This document shows, piece by piece, positions 7,354 through 14,321 of a stretch of DNA of 28,445 nt (position 1 is the stretch's first letter; each line of letters opens with the position of its first letter). The notes under the pieces are model-generated. The model saw nothing but the letters and a program-made list of their open reading frames with translations, did no database searches and had not been told where the DNA came from. Source of the DNA: a virus. Both the position numbers and the translations under genes were made by a program. The DNA lies in the IMG/VR virus record IMGVR_UViG_3300046009_013647, positions 1 through 28,445 of that record; one strand, given 5' to 3'.

Positions 7354-7623
7354 TCAGTCTAAATGTATTTTGACCTTTAAGGTGCCTTCACCTTTCCAAG
7401 CCCTGTGCCATTTGTGGCGCATCATAAATATACGCATTTTAGGTTCAAGGTCCAAAGGCAATTGATCGTCAAATTGCATTTTCCAACCTTTTCCTACCTC
7501 TAAAATTTCTATTGTACGATCCTCGTCATCGCGGTGCCAAAGTAGCTCAATCGGATCTATGTTCTCGTTGAACTCTCTGATAATGTATTGTTCTGTAACC
7601 TCTAAATCTTTATACGGTTTCAT
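7354..7623 (-). CDS. Small conserved-looking phage protein, function unknown
   Basis: An 89-aa protein (MKPYKDLEVTEQYIIREF) with a mid-region ELLWHRDDEDRTIEILEVGK (residues 26-45) and a C-terminal HKWHRAWKGEGTLKVKIH. The paired His residues (WHRD and HKWHR) with alternating beta-strand-like segments could suit a small cupin-like or metal-binding fold, but this is only a visual impression. I recognise no named family. It overlaps the 3' end of the 205-aa gene by 14 bases, so the two are probably co-expressed, and it is followed by a hairpin before the FAD dehydrogenase. Confidence 0.68.
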   Translation of the reverse strand: MKPYKDLEVTEQYIIREFNENIDPIELLWHRDDEDRTIEILEVGKGWKMQFDDQLPLDLEPKMRIFMMRHKWHRAWKGEGTLKVKIHLD

Positions 7624-8227
7624 TCATATCGTAATAAAAAGAATCTCCATCTTCAGTAATCCATCTATCAGATTGATTTTCCACGCTTGGAAGTTCTGTA
7701 TCTACTTTATATTGCTTTAAATCCTCTGGAAGTGGTTTAGTTACCCAGTTTGAGTCTTTCCAGAATATTCTATTATTGGGCATACACATTAAATATCCTT
7801 CATCGGATTCAAATATATGACCACATTTGTAATCTGTTGGTTCATCGCTGTATGGATTATTAAACCAATCTACAGTAAACATATATGTGCCCCAAACTTT
7901 ACTTCCGTCTCTTAAAACAATTTGTGCTCTGTGGTATGCTAAAAAGCTATATTCTATAACAGCTACGTTTTCACTAAAACAATCCCATAACTGTTTAAAG
8001 TTAAAGGGAATATCGTTTGTTGGAATTTCTGTATAAATTTCGGAAAGTGGAACACGAGAACGAATCATTCCGTTATCTGTCATAACGTGGAATGTTAATA
8101 TAGTTCCTGCGCAAGATTGAAGACCAAAAACGTATACATTATAGAATTCGTTATGGTCTTCTTGGTTTTTTGTAAAATATGATTTACGAACTAGCGCTTT
8201 AAAGCTAGGAATGTTTGCGTTAAGCAT
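7610..8227 (-). CDS. Hypothetical phage protein, 205 aa
   Basis: A soluble-looking protein with no membrane segment, rich in aromatic residues (W, Y, F) and acidic at the C-terminus. The N-terminal half (FYNVYVFGLQSCAGTILTFH) looks beta-rich; the middle has the segment AYHRAQIVLRDGSKVWGTYM (residues about 98-117), and the C-terminal part ends DGDSFYYDMNETV. I recognise no catalytic motif or family. It begins at a TAATG junction with the tagged 105-aa gene and overlaps the following 89-aa gene by 14 bases. It carries no L-x-E/A leader, unlike most genes upstream of it, so it marks the edge of the tagged cluster. Confidence 0.7.
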   Translation of the reverse strand: MLNANIPSFKALVRKSYFTKNQEDHNEFYNVYVFGLQSCAGTILTFHVMTDNGMIRSRVPLSEIYTEIPTNDIPFNFKQLWDCFSENVAVIEYSFLAYHRAQIVLRDGSKVWGTYMFTVDWFNNPYSDEPTDYKCGHIFESDEGYLMCMPNNRIFWKDSNWVTKPLPEDLKQYKVDTELPSVENQSDRWITEDGDSFYYDMNETV

Positions 8228-8544
8228 TAATTTTCTCTGATAAGTAGTTCACCTAGTACCTCTAAACGACCAACTTCACGTTGGAATTCTGTTTGGGTCA
8301 TATCTAATGATATTTTTTTATAGGTTTCATCAAATTCTTTTTTAGCTGCTTCTTTATCAAATTTACCTTTTATAGCTTTTTTATAGTAGGATGGTTTAAC
8401 ATTAAAGTGGGTGTATGTTAATAAAGCATCGCCGCCTTTTTCTTTAGCATTAGCTATAATTTTTTCAGCACCTGCTAAACGATTTTCAGCAAATGTTTCA
8501 AAGCTTTCTTTAGCTTCGGTTAGTAGTTGAAGCAATTTAATCAT
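8227..8544 (-). CDS. Small helical protein with T4-like capsid-targeting leader
   Basis: A 105-aa, mostly helical and Lys/Glu-rich protein. Its first ten residues, MIKLLQLLTE, are followed by Ala. This matches in length and in the L-x-E/A junction what I know of T4 internal proteins (MKTYQEFIAE before Ala), whose leader carries them into the prohead and is then removed by gp21. The remainder (AKESFETFAENRLAGAEKII and a basic YYKKAIKGKFDKEAAKK) has no motif I recognise. It lies between the Cys-rich 203-aa gene (1-bp gap) and the 205-aa gene (1-base overlap). An internal head protein is the best inference. Confidence 0.72.
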   Translation of the reverse strand: MIKLLQLLTEAKESFETFAENRLAGAEKIIANAKEKGGDALLTYTHFNVKPSYYKKAIKGKFDKEAAKKEFDETYKKISLDMTQTEFQREVGRLEVLGELLIREN

Positions 8545-8545
8545 A

Positions 8546-9157
8546 TCACCAAAATCCTGAAAAGTTAGACTTAAGTCCTAATAGTTTAGCATAACGTGGT
8601 AGACGGCAGCTCCAATATGAAGCCTTTGTTCTATCTTTTTTATTTTTACAATCGTGGCGAGCTGCAAATGCTCTACGTGCTTCTGGGTTATTAATCTTAG
8701 CTGATAAGCCGGTTGTATCACCAAATGATACTTTTTTAATTCCACCCCCAGGTTTTCTTACGTAAACGTAGAATTTTTTAGAACCTCCACGTTTTGGTTT
8801 ACCAATTGGAGGATTTTTCTTTTTCTTGTCGGCTTCGTCTATTTCCTGCTCTTCAAAGATAAAATCTAAAGGTACTTTTTGATTCTCGTATAAACCGAAA
8901 TGACCTAAATCGGTTTCAGTTAGTATCTCTAAATCATCTCCTTGTACCTCAATGATGTTGCGGCTATATAAAGCGCGTGCTTCTGCCCATAAATTAAAAT
9001 AGCTCTCCGAGCCTGCACGGTACACGTGCTCTGTAAGAGGTCGTGCGTTATCTAAGTGATATTTCAACCCTTCGGAAAGAATTGCTCTTGGTGCTACACT
9101 TTCGTTTAGCATTACTGGTTTTTTAGTATCGCAAGTATTGCAGCCGCAGTCACACAT
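8546..9157 (-). CDS. Tagged protein with basic Cys C-terminal module
   Basis: A 203-aa protein with three visible parts. The N-terminus MCDCGCNTCD has four Cys in ten residues and could bind metal. Two protease-type junctions follow: MLNE/S (E19) and ILSE/G (E29). After an acidic middle (FIFEEQEIDEAD) a basic C-terminal module begins with GSKKFYVYVRKPGGGIKKV and ends AFAARHDCKNKKDRTKASYW then SCRLPRYAKLLG. I have seen this ARH-x-C...YWSCR pattern at the ends of other marine phage proteins but know no function; Lys/Arg content and two Cys suggest nucleic-acid binding. It sits 1 bp after the nuclease-like gene. Packaging in the head is inferred from the leader. Confidence 0.72.
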   Translation of the reverse strand: MCDCGCNTCDTKKPVMLNESVAPRAILSEGLKYHLDNARPLTEHVYRAGSESYFNLWAEARALYSRNIIEVQGDDLEILTETDLGHFGLYENQKVPLDFIFEEQEIDEADKKKKNPPIGKPKRGGSKKFYVYVRKPGGGIKKVSFGDTTGLSAKINNPEARRAFAARHDCKNKKDRTKASYWSCRLPRYAKLLGLKSNFSGFW

Positions 9158-9158
9158 A

Positions 9159-10133
9159 TTATTTAAATAATTTAGGGAAGTTCATACCTAATTCAGAAGA
9201 TGAAACGTAAACACCGTTTAAAATTCTTTCATCATCTATAGCATCTATTACAGCATCGTTCATAAGATAAAATTTACCTCGCCCGTTTACACTTACGTTT
9301 AGTATATATCCTACATCTTTACCCATTCTGGGTTTTTTTAATAGCTTAGTTTTTAAGATTTGCTTAAGTAATTTAGCTGCTCCTTCTTGTGGGGATGCTG
9401 AAGGTGCTAATTCTAATCTAGAATATAAAGCATCAATACTAGCATATAAAGGTTCAAACGCATCTATATCTCTTAGCTGTTTATTTTTTTCAAACATAGC
9501 CATGATATCAAAAGCTGGGATTATATCTCGTGCTTTAAAATTGCCGGCATTAACTGTAACTTCAGATTCTGCATCAAATTTACTAAATAAGGTTAAAAGA
9601 GATACTACTTTATTTAATAATTTTATATTTTCTTTATCACCAGAAAATTTACCTAGTGTAATATTGGATGTATCGTATGATTTAATTTCGCATCCAATAC
9701 CATCAATGGTTAAATCCGGATCTTCACCTTTTCTAGAATCGGTAACGTTGTGTTTGTTAACGTTAAATTCAAAAGCCCAGTATGTAGCGATTTCTCCTTT
9801 ACCAGCTCCTGCGGTTGGAACTTCACTATCTTTTTTTAGTGGGAGGGTTGGGTATAATTTTTCCCAAATTTTTTCGTCTTCTCCACCTAAGTTAAAATCT
9901 TCACCTAGCTTTAAAGGAGTATTACATGTTGGAATTTTTTCCCCAGTTTTTAAACCTAGTGCTTTACGAATCCTTTCGTTATAGTCAATTTGTGCTTCGT
10001 TGATAATAAATTCGCCCATAAAATCTTCTGCTAGTTCAAACAACATAGCTTTATCTTTTGGGTTGTTCATATCAGGATACCCCTTTGGGAATTTCCAACC
10101 TACACTTTTAATAAATTTATCTAAACTGTCCAT
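9159..10133 (-). CDS. Tagged PD-(D/E)xK nuclease-like protein
   Basis: A 324-aa protein. The N-terminal module (residues 1-46) contains SVGWKFPKGYPDMNNPKDKA, a string I associate with the starts of several marine phage proteins, and ends FIINE/A (E46), a protease-type junction. The body carries GAGKGEIATYW (about 109-119) and then DPDLTIDGIGCEIKSYD, where D..(D)..E-x-K spacing fits a PD-(D/E)xK nuclease core as in restriction enzymes. No DNA-recognition domain is recognised. It is joined to the 149-aa gene by a TAATG overlap. If the leader is cut, a nuclease would be carried in the virion, able to act on host DNA on entry; that role is inference, and only a fold comparison would settle the nuclease call. 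Confidence 0.72.
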   Translation of the reverse strand: MDSLDKFIKSVGWKFPKGYPDMNNPKDKAMLFELAEDFMGEFIINEAQIDYNERIRKALGLKTGEKIPTCNTPLKLGEDFNLGGEDEKIWEKLYPTLPLKKDSEVPTAGAGKGEIATYWAFEFNVNKHNVTDSRKGEDPDLTIDGIGCEIKSYDTSNITLGKFSGDKENIKLLNKVVSLLTLFSKFDAESEVTVNAGNFKARDIIPAFDIMAMFEKNKQLRDIDAFEPLYASIDALYSRLELAPSASPQEGAAKLLKQILKTKLLKKPRMGKDVGYILNVSVNGRGKFYLMNDAVIDAIDDERILNGVYVSSSELGMNFPKLFK

Positions 10134-10582
10134 TATACTCCGGGTTCAGCTGCTGGTTCTTCTATTGTTGTTTCGGTCTCTGTTGAGGTAGTTTCTATTC
10201 CATTAGCAGGTGCCTCTGCTTTGCTACCATAACGTAATATACGAGAGATAGATTCGCAAGCCGACTCTTCCTCATTTAAGTTAAGTAGGTAATATTTTTT
10301 ACCTTCTACTTGAGCGATCCAGCTTTTGGGTGTGTAAATAAGATAGAAATCTTGTCCGTTTTTTAAATTGATACGGAATGTTGTAGGACGAGGAGCAACC
10401 CAATCAATTGAGGCTAAAAAGTAGTCGAAATCCGGAGATAACAGATCTACTATAACCGCTTTAAGTTCTGGGAATTTTGTTAGCTCATCGTATTCGGCAG
10501 CAGCAACGTCAGCCTTAAGTCTGCCTCTGTAGACATCCTTGGCTAACGTTCTGATTTTGGCTACGAGTTCTTCACGAGTCAT
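10133..10582 (-). CDS. Hypothetical phage protein with acidic tail, 149 aa
   Basis: The protein starts MTREELVAKIRTLAKDVYRG, a helical region, followed by a beta-looking core RINLKNGQDFYLIYTPKSW (about 71-89) and KKYYLLNLNEEESA. The last 30 residues are a low-complexity Thr/Glu/Pro tail (TSTETETTIEEPAAEPG). No leader of the L-x-E/A kind is present. It is coupled to both neighbours by 1-base TAATG overlaps, so it is translated with the tagged 439-aa protein and the nuclease-like protein. I recognise no family with a known function. Confidence 0.72.
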   Translation of the reverse strand: MTREELVAKIRTLAKDVYRGRLKADVAAAEYDELTKFPELKAVIVDLLSPDFDYFLASIDWVAPRPTTFRINLKNGQDFYLIYTPKSWIAQVEGKKYYLLNLNEEESACESISRILRYGSKAEAPANGIETTSTETETTIEEPAAEPGV

Positions 10583-11901
10583 TATCCTACATCTACTTTA
10601 GTAGTTACGAAATTTGGGTTATTAAATTTCTTTTTATAAAGAGGAAAATTAAAATCTTCTTTTCCACTATTCATATAATCAATTGCGGTCTTTAGCTGAT
10701 TAAGTTTATCTAAAGAATAACCTAAAAATTTTTCACTATTATATTCTTCAGCTGAGGATTTTTGACCTTTTTTTCTTGGGTGACCAATTAATTTTTCTTT
10801 CCCATCACTCCAAACATCCATTTCGTATCCACTATATTCAATAGTATCTACTTTTTTAAAGTTATTACCAAATAAACCTTCTTTAACTTTTTGTTTTGCG
10901 GTTGGACCTTTACCACCACCTTTTGCTTTGTAGTTAGCTACAGCACCAGCGATTGCTTTAGCTGCTTTTTCTGATTTGCCTTGTTTTTTAAGTTTACCTA
11001 CAAGTTTTTCGAATGATTCGTCTAGCTCGGCTGTTGCTTTTTTAAAATAGCCTTTAGGTAAACCTTCTTCGATTTCGTCTTCTAGAGGTACTGAAGGAAT
11101 GTTTGGGATAATATCTTCACCAGTAGCAACACCTACCATAGCATCGATTTCTGGTTCTTTTAATTCGAACTCAAGATAGTGCTTAGCACTAGAAACCATA
11201 TTTTTAGCTGTGGTAATTTTTGCTTGCCACCATGCTGGGAAATCTACTTCACCTTCACCTTCAAATTGATCTACCATCTGGTAAAGCTCCATAGAGTATT
11301 TTCCAATACGATATAGTTCGCTTTTGATCATGTGTGGTTCATCGTCTTCGTGACCTAAGTCTAAATCTTCACCCAAACCTAAAGGTTTTCCTTCGTCATC
11401 ATATGACATAGGAATTTCATCTTCATCATCTAATTGGGCTTGGTCTGGGTCATAATCTTCGCCTACCATTTTACCACCAATATACTCTTCGTAATCAACA
11501 ATAAAATCATCTTCACTGTAATCAACATATCCTTCTACCCCATTGAGGCGGATATCATTAACTAATGATTTAACATAAGTAGCCCAATCTCTATCTTCAG
11601 GACCCTCCTTTAATTCAATGCCTCTACCCTTAAGGATATCTGCTTTGGTCACTTTGCCATCGCCAGTTAAATCAGGAAATGATTTTTTCTTTTCGTTCAT
11701 TAAGGCTGCTCTAACTAGTTCTTTTAGATTGGTTTTTTCCATTTCAGATTCTGCTACTTTTTTTGCTATGTTTGTGGCGCGACCATACATTACTTTCTCA
11801 GCGTCTGGACCATAACGCTTAACAAGACTACGCTTGTTTTTTTTCATCTTCATGATGACGTCTTCGCGTTTAGCGAGTTCGGCTGAGGAAAGTTTTGCCA
11901 T
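10582..11901 (-). CDS. Multi-module tagged protein with EF-hand-like loop, 439 aa
   Basis: This protein looks built from modules seen scattered among marine phage proteins. Residues 11-50 (KREDVIMKMKKNKRSLVKRY...ATNIAKK) are a basic helical module. An amphipathic segment NLKELVRAALMNE (58-70) resembles a capsid-targeting leader in an internal position. Directly after it DLTGDGKVTKAD (77-88) has the D-x-x-G-D-G-x-(I/V)-x-x-x-D spacing of an EF-hand/dockerin calcium loop. GIELKE/G (E99) is a possible protease site. A long acidic region follows (about 100-250), then KKQGKSEKAAKAIAGAVANY and a Gly-Lys stretch, then a beta-like C-terminal part. The start at 11901 lies 10 bases after the upstream stop. 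Function is unknown; a packaged head protein is inferred. Confidence 0.72.
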   Translation of the reverse strand: MAKLSSAELAKREDVIMKMKKNKRSLVKRYGPDAEKVMYGRATNIAKKVAESEMEKTNLKELVRAALMNEKKKSFPDLTGDGKVTKADILKGRGIELKEGPEDRDWATYVKSLVNDIRLNGVEGYVDYSEDDFIVDYEEYIGGKMVGEDYDPDQAQLDDEDEIPMSYDDEGKPLGLGEDLDLGHEDDEPHMIKSELYRIGKYSMELYQMVDQFEGEGEVDFPAWWQAKITTAKNMVSSAKHYLEFELKEPEIDAMVGVATGEDIIPNIPSVPLEDEIEEGLPKGYFKKATAELDESFEKLVGKLKKQGKSEKAAKAIAGAVANYKAKGGGKGPTAKQKVKEGLFGNNFKKVDTIEYSGYEMDVWSDGKEKLIGHPRKKGQKSSAEEYNSEKFLGYSLDKLNQLKTAIDYMNSGKEDFNFPLYKKKFNNPNFVTTKVDVG

Positions 11902-11911
11902 TTATTTTATT

Positions 11912-12724
11912 TTAAAAATCCGAATCTACTCTGGTGCCGAGTACATTATCGTCTTGAGATGCATTTACTTTTTTTTGTTGACCTCTTTTAATTCTACTAT
12001 TAAATAAAGCTTCTTCATCACCTACAACATCTCTATCTTTTATAGATATTCTATATATTTTTTTACCTTTTAGTTCAGGTGGAGTAGCACCATTATCTAC
12101 TATATAAAAAAGAGATCTATCTGGTGCTGATAATCTAATATAAAAATAATTAGGATCATCTTTATCTAGTAATTTTTCGTTACTATAACGGCCAAATTCT
12201 CTAGAAGCTTTATCTTTTAATTCGTAATCTGGGACTTCACCTCCTGAATCTTTTCTAGTGTCTCTTAAAGCACCAGTACTAGCTCCAAGTCCTGTAAGAG
12301 CTCCTGCTAAAGTCAAAGTTAAAATCGCTGGAAGAGTAATAGGGTTTAATAAAGCAAAAGCACCTATAGCTAAGGTTCCTACTCCAGCTCCAGTTGCCAT
12401 TTTGCCAAGAATTTCCTTAAAATATTCTGATTTTTGGGTTTGTTTTGCCTGGTCTATTGTTACTTCATCTAATGAATTAGAAATAGATTTCAAAACAGAT
12501 TCAGGAGAAGAACCTGCTTTTAATTGCTTAGCGGCCTTAACAATTTGATCTATGTCAATCCCTGCAGATTTAGCTTGGGATATATATTGTTGAAGTTGCT
12601 TAGGATCTTTAGCTAAATCCTTTGCAATTTTTTCAGAAGCATCAATTAACTTACCTGTATCAGGTTTGGTTTCTTCATATAATTTACCTTCAACAAGATA
12701 TTTTCTTAGATCAAAATTGCTCAT
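11912..12724 (-). CDS. Tagged membrane-segment protein (NFDLRKYL leader)
   Basis: A 270-aa protein starting MSNFDLRKYLVE/G, with a protease-type L-x-E/G junction at E12. The leader is nearly identical to that of the 251-aa protein at 14322-15077 (MDNFDLRKYL), while the bodies differ. After an acidic/helical region (to about 105) come two hydrophobic Gly/Ala-rich segments at about 108-126 (GKMATGAGVGTLAIGAFALL) and 129-150, probably two membrane helices forming a hairpin. The soluble C-terminal domain (about 160-270) contains RLSAPDRSLFYIVDNG. Membrane segments behind a head-targeting leader are unexpected for a capsid protein and could suit one that enters the host membrane during infection; that is inference. 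I recognise no family. Confidence 0.72.
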   Translation of the reverse strand: MSNFDLRKYLVEGKLYEETKPDTGKLIDASEKIAKDLAKDPKQLQQYISQAKSAGIDIDQIVKAAKQLKAGSSPESVLKSISNSLDEVTIDQAKQTQKSEYFKEILGKMATGAGVGTLAIGAFALLNPITLPAILTLTLAGALTGLGASTGALRDTRKDSGGEVPDYELKDKASREFGRYSNEKLLDKDDPNYFYIRLSAPDRSLFYIVDNGATPPELKGKKIYRISIKDRDVVGDEEALFNSRIKRGQQKKVNASQDDNVLGTRVDSDF

Positions 12725-12735
12725 AGTATTGTATT

Positions 12736-12909
12736 TTATTTTTGCTTGTCTTCTGCGGTAGATGCCTTGCGGTATTCTGTTGCTAGTTTTTTAAGCTCAC
12801 CTGCTGCTTTACGAGCACGTCCGTGTGCTGCTTTAGCTGTTTTGTGGTGTTCGATAGTTAGGGTTTCTAAAACCACTACCATTTTGTCGTGTAGTTCTTG
12901 TGATGTCAT
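12736..12909 (-). CDS. Hc1/histone H1-like small nucleoid protein, 57 aa
   Basis: A short gene fitting exactly between the stop at 12919 and the ATG at 12724. The product starts MTSQELHDKMVVVLETLTIE and continues with a basic part containing AAHGRARKAAGELKKLATEY and RKAS. That basic segment resembles the Hc1-type histone-like proteins of Chlamydia and Bacteroidota (core A-G-x-R-x-R-K-x-x-x-x-L-x-K-L), which bind and compact DNA. Here 15 of 57 residues are Lys or Arg. It sits inside the cluster of predicted head-packaged proteins, so a role in condensing phage DNA or host DNA is plausible. The resemblance is by eye over about 25 residues. It lacks a protease-type leader. Confidence 0.75.
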   Translation of the reverse strand: MTSQELHDKMVVVLETLTIEHHKTAKAAHGRARKAAGELKKLATEYRKASTAEDKQK

Positions 12910-12918
12910 ATCTTTTAT

Positions 12919-13284
12919 TTATTTAATTTTATTTAATTTTTTCCACATTGGGAACATAGATTCGTTCATTGATGATTTGTCTGATAGAATGTCTTTTACT
13001 TTTTGTGGGACTTTAACTCCACCTTGCTCAAATTCATCAACAAAATCTTCAGCATCACTTTCAGAATAACCAGCGTCTATTAATTTTTGTTTATTAGATT
13101 TTTTACCTTCTTCCATATTGTCATTGTATCCAAATTCATTATTAAGGTAATCTACTAATGTTGTTGAAGGGTTACTTTCAGCAAAAGATAAAATCATAGA
13201 AACTAATTGTTCTTGATCCATATCTAACATTCTATCATAGATTAAATCATCGTTTTGTAAAACTTCGTTTAAAGATTTTTTCAT
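12919..13284 (-). CDS. Acidic helical phage protein, 121 aa
   Basis: It starts MKKSLNEVLQNDDLIYDRML and is strongly acidic in the middle (DAEDFVDEFEQG, residues about 76-87). LNE at 5-7 is followed by Val, so the protease-site match is weak; MNE/S occurs near the end (SSMNESMFP). The part KKSNKQKLIDAGYSESDAED looks like a small helical UBA-like motif (IDAGYSE..AE), but this is only a resemblance. It lies 13 bp after the 237-aa acidic protein and 9 bp before the Hc1-like gene. Function is unknown. Confidence 0.7.
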   Translation of the reverse strand: MKKSLNEVLQNDDLIYDRMLDMDQEQLVSMILSFAESNPSTTLVDYLNNEFGYNDNMEEGKKSNKQKLIDAGYSESDAEDFVDEFEQGGVKVPQKVKDILSDKSSMNESMFPMWKKLNKIK

Positions 13285-13297
13285 GGTTGTTTTATAT

Positions 13298-14011
13298 TTA
13301 CATATCTATATCTTGGTTATCCCTTACTAATTCATTCCATTCAGGAATTCTTTCTAATATAGCAAGTACTCTTTTACCTTCATCACCCATTTCTAAAAGT
13401 TGGTTAAGTATCGCCATTACATTATTAAAAGTAATAAAATCACCTTCGTTTAACAATGCTTTAGCGTACTCGCCTTCTGTTAAAAGGCCAGCTAGTTTTT
13501 TCATTCTAAGGATTTCGAGTGATTCGTCCACTTTTGCTTTTGTAGGCTCGTCACCTGCAACAACGAAATCACGAGTAAAGAATGTGATTGTGTTACCAAC
13601 CTGAGTGATGAATTTTTGATCACCAAACTCTTCTGCTTGTGCTCTTAGAGTTTCTAGTGTGTCAAGGATTTTTCTTGTTTCACCTGGGAGAGAAGATAAA
13701 GAAACAATTCTTTTATCTACTACGATTGAATCGTTTGCTGTTTTTTCTTCAGCGTCTACTTCCATGTCTGTTTCTTCTTCAGCGTCTACTTCCATGTCTG
13801 TTTCTTCTTCTTCAGCTTCAGCTAAATATGGATCTACTTTAGTACCTGTGATACGAGCTAGAATATCGTCTAGGCTTTCTTCTTCGTCTTCGGCTTCATA
13901 AACAGGATCGTACATACCACCTAAAGCAGCATCATCGTCTTGAGCATTAGTGAAATCTGCCTCTGATAAGAAAGCAGTTTTAATCATTTCTTTAAGTTCT
14001 GATTTTTTCAT
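13298..14011 (-). CDS. Acidic tagged protein, possible prohead core or internal protein
   Basis: A 237-aa protein with leader MKKSELKEMIKTAFLSE/A (E17), a clear L-x-E/A junction. Residues 20-92 are extremely acidic (EDEEESLDDIL, then two tandem copies of EETDMEVDA encoded by a perfect 30-bp duplication). Additional protease-type sites are YLAE/A (E65), LLTE/G (E179) and LLNE/G (E189). In T4, acidic scaffolding-core proteins such as gp22 and gp67 are cut several times by gp21, so several sites in an acidic protein fit a core protein. The segment RMKKLAGLLTE (169-179) is shared with the 87-aa protein at 22098 (RMQKLAGVLKE). A promoter-type element lies 17 bases upstream. Function is inferred. 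Confidence 0.72.
   Translation of the reverse strand: MKKSELKEMIKTAFLSEADFTNAQDDDAALGGMYDPVYEAEDEEESLDDILARITGTKVDPYLAEAEEEETDMEVDAEEETDMEVDAEEKTANDSIVVDKRIVSLSSLPGETRKILDTLETLRAQAEEFGDQKFITQVGNTITFFTRDFVVAGDEPTKAKVDESLEILRMKKLAGLLTEGEYAKALLNEGDFITFNNVMAILNQLLEMGDEGKRVLAILERIPEWNELVRDNQDIDM
13751..13810. repeat. Perfect 30-bp tandem duplication within coding sequence
   Basis: Two identical 30-bp units (13751-13780 and 13781-13810, each starting AGCGTCTACT) lie head to tail and are in frame, duplicating ten residues of the acidic stretch. Perfect identity at synonymous positions indicates a recent slippage or duplication event. Confidence 0.9.
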
Positions 14012-14028
14012 TTGAGTGATAATTTGTT

Positions 14029-14036
14029 ATAAATAT
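14029..14036 (-). promoter_or_regulatory. ATATTTAT element before acidic tagged gene
   Basis: The minus strand reads CATATTTATAAC, ending 17 bases before the ATG at 14011. It is one of seven intergenic copies; the flanking TAACAAA resembles the copy before 25518. Confidence 0.4.
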
Positions 14037-14040
14037 GTGT

Positions 14041-14319
14041 TTATTTATTAAAGCGTACCTTTGCCTTAGGTGTGTTCTTGACAAATTGCTTGCCTTTCTT
14101 ACTTCCTGCTACCTTTTTTCGCGCTGTAGCGGCTCGTTCAGCTTGGGTTAAGCGTTGTGCTTTGGCTTTAGGTAAGCAACGAGTTGTTGCTTGACCTTTT
14201 TTCATTGTACCACAAGGACCGGTTATATTACCTGCAGTATCGATACGCACCCAGTTCTCTTTTTTGAACCAGTCGCGTAGCGATTCTGTAATTATCTCTT
14301 GTAGACGTTCGTGGGTCAT
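14041..14319 (-). CDS. Small basic tagged protein with GPCGTMKKGQ module
   Basis: A 92-aa protein. The leader MTHERLQEIITE/S (E12) is amphipathic and ends in an I-x-E/S junction. After WFKKENWVRIDTAGNITGPC comes a basic module with Cys36 and Cys48 (PCGTMKKGQATTRCLPKAKA), followed by a Lys/Ala-rich helix (ERAATARKKVAGSKKGK) and a basic end. I have seen this GPCG...RCLPKAKA pattern in other phage and large-virus proteins, where it is uncharacterised. The strong positive charge suggests binding to packaged DNA. It is 2 bp after the 251-aa membrane-segment gene. With the modules at 8546-9157 and 15082-15606 it makes three different basic Cys-pair modules in one cluster. Confidence 0.75.
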   Translation of the reverse strand: MTHERLQEIITESLRDWFKKENWVRIDTAGNITGPCGTMKKGQATTRCLPKAKAQRLTQAERAATARKKVAGSKKGKQFVKNTPKAKVRFNK

Positions 14320-14321
14320 AA

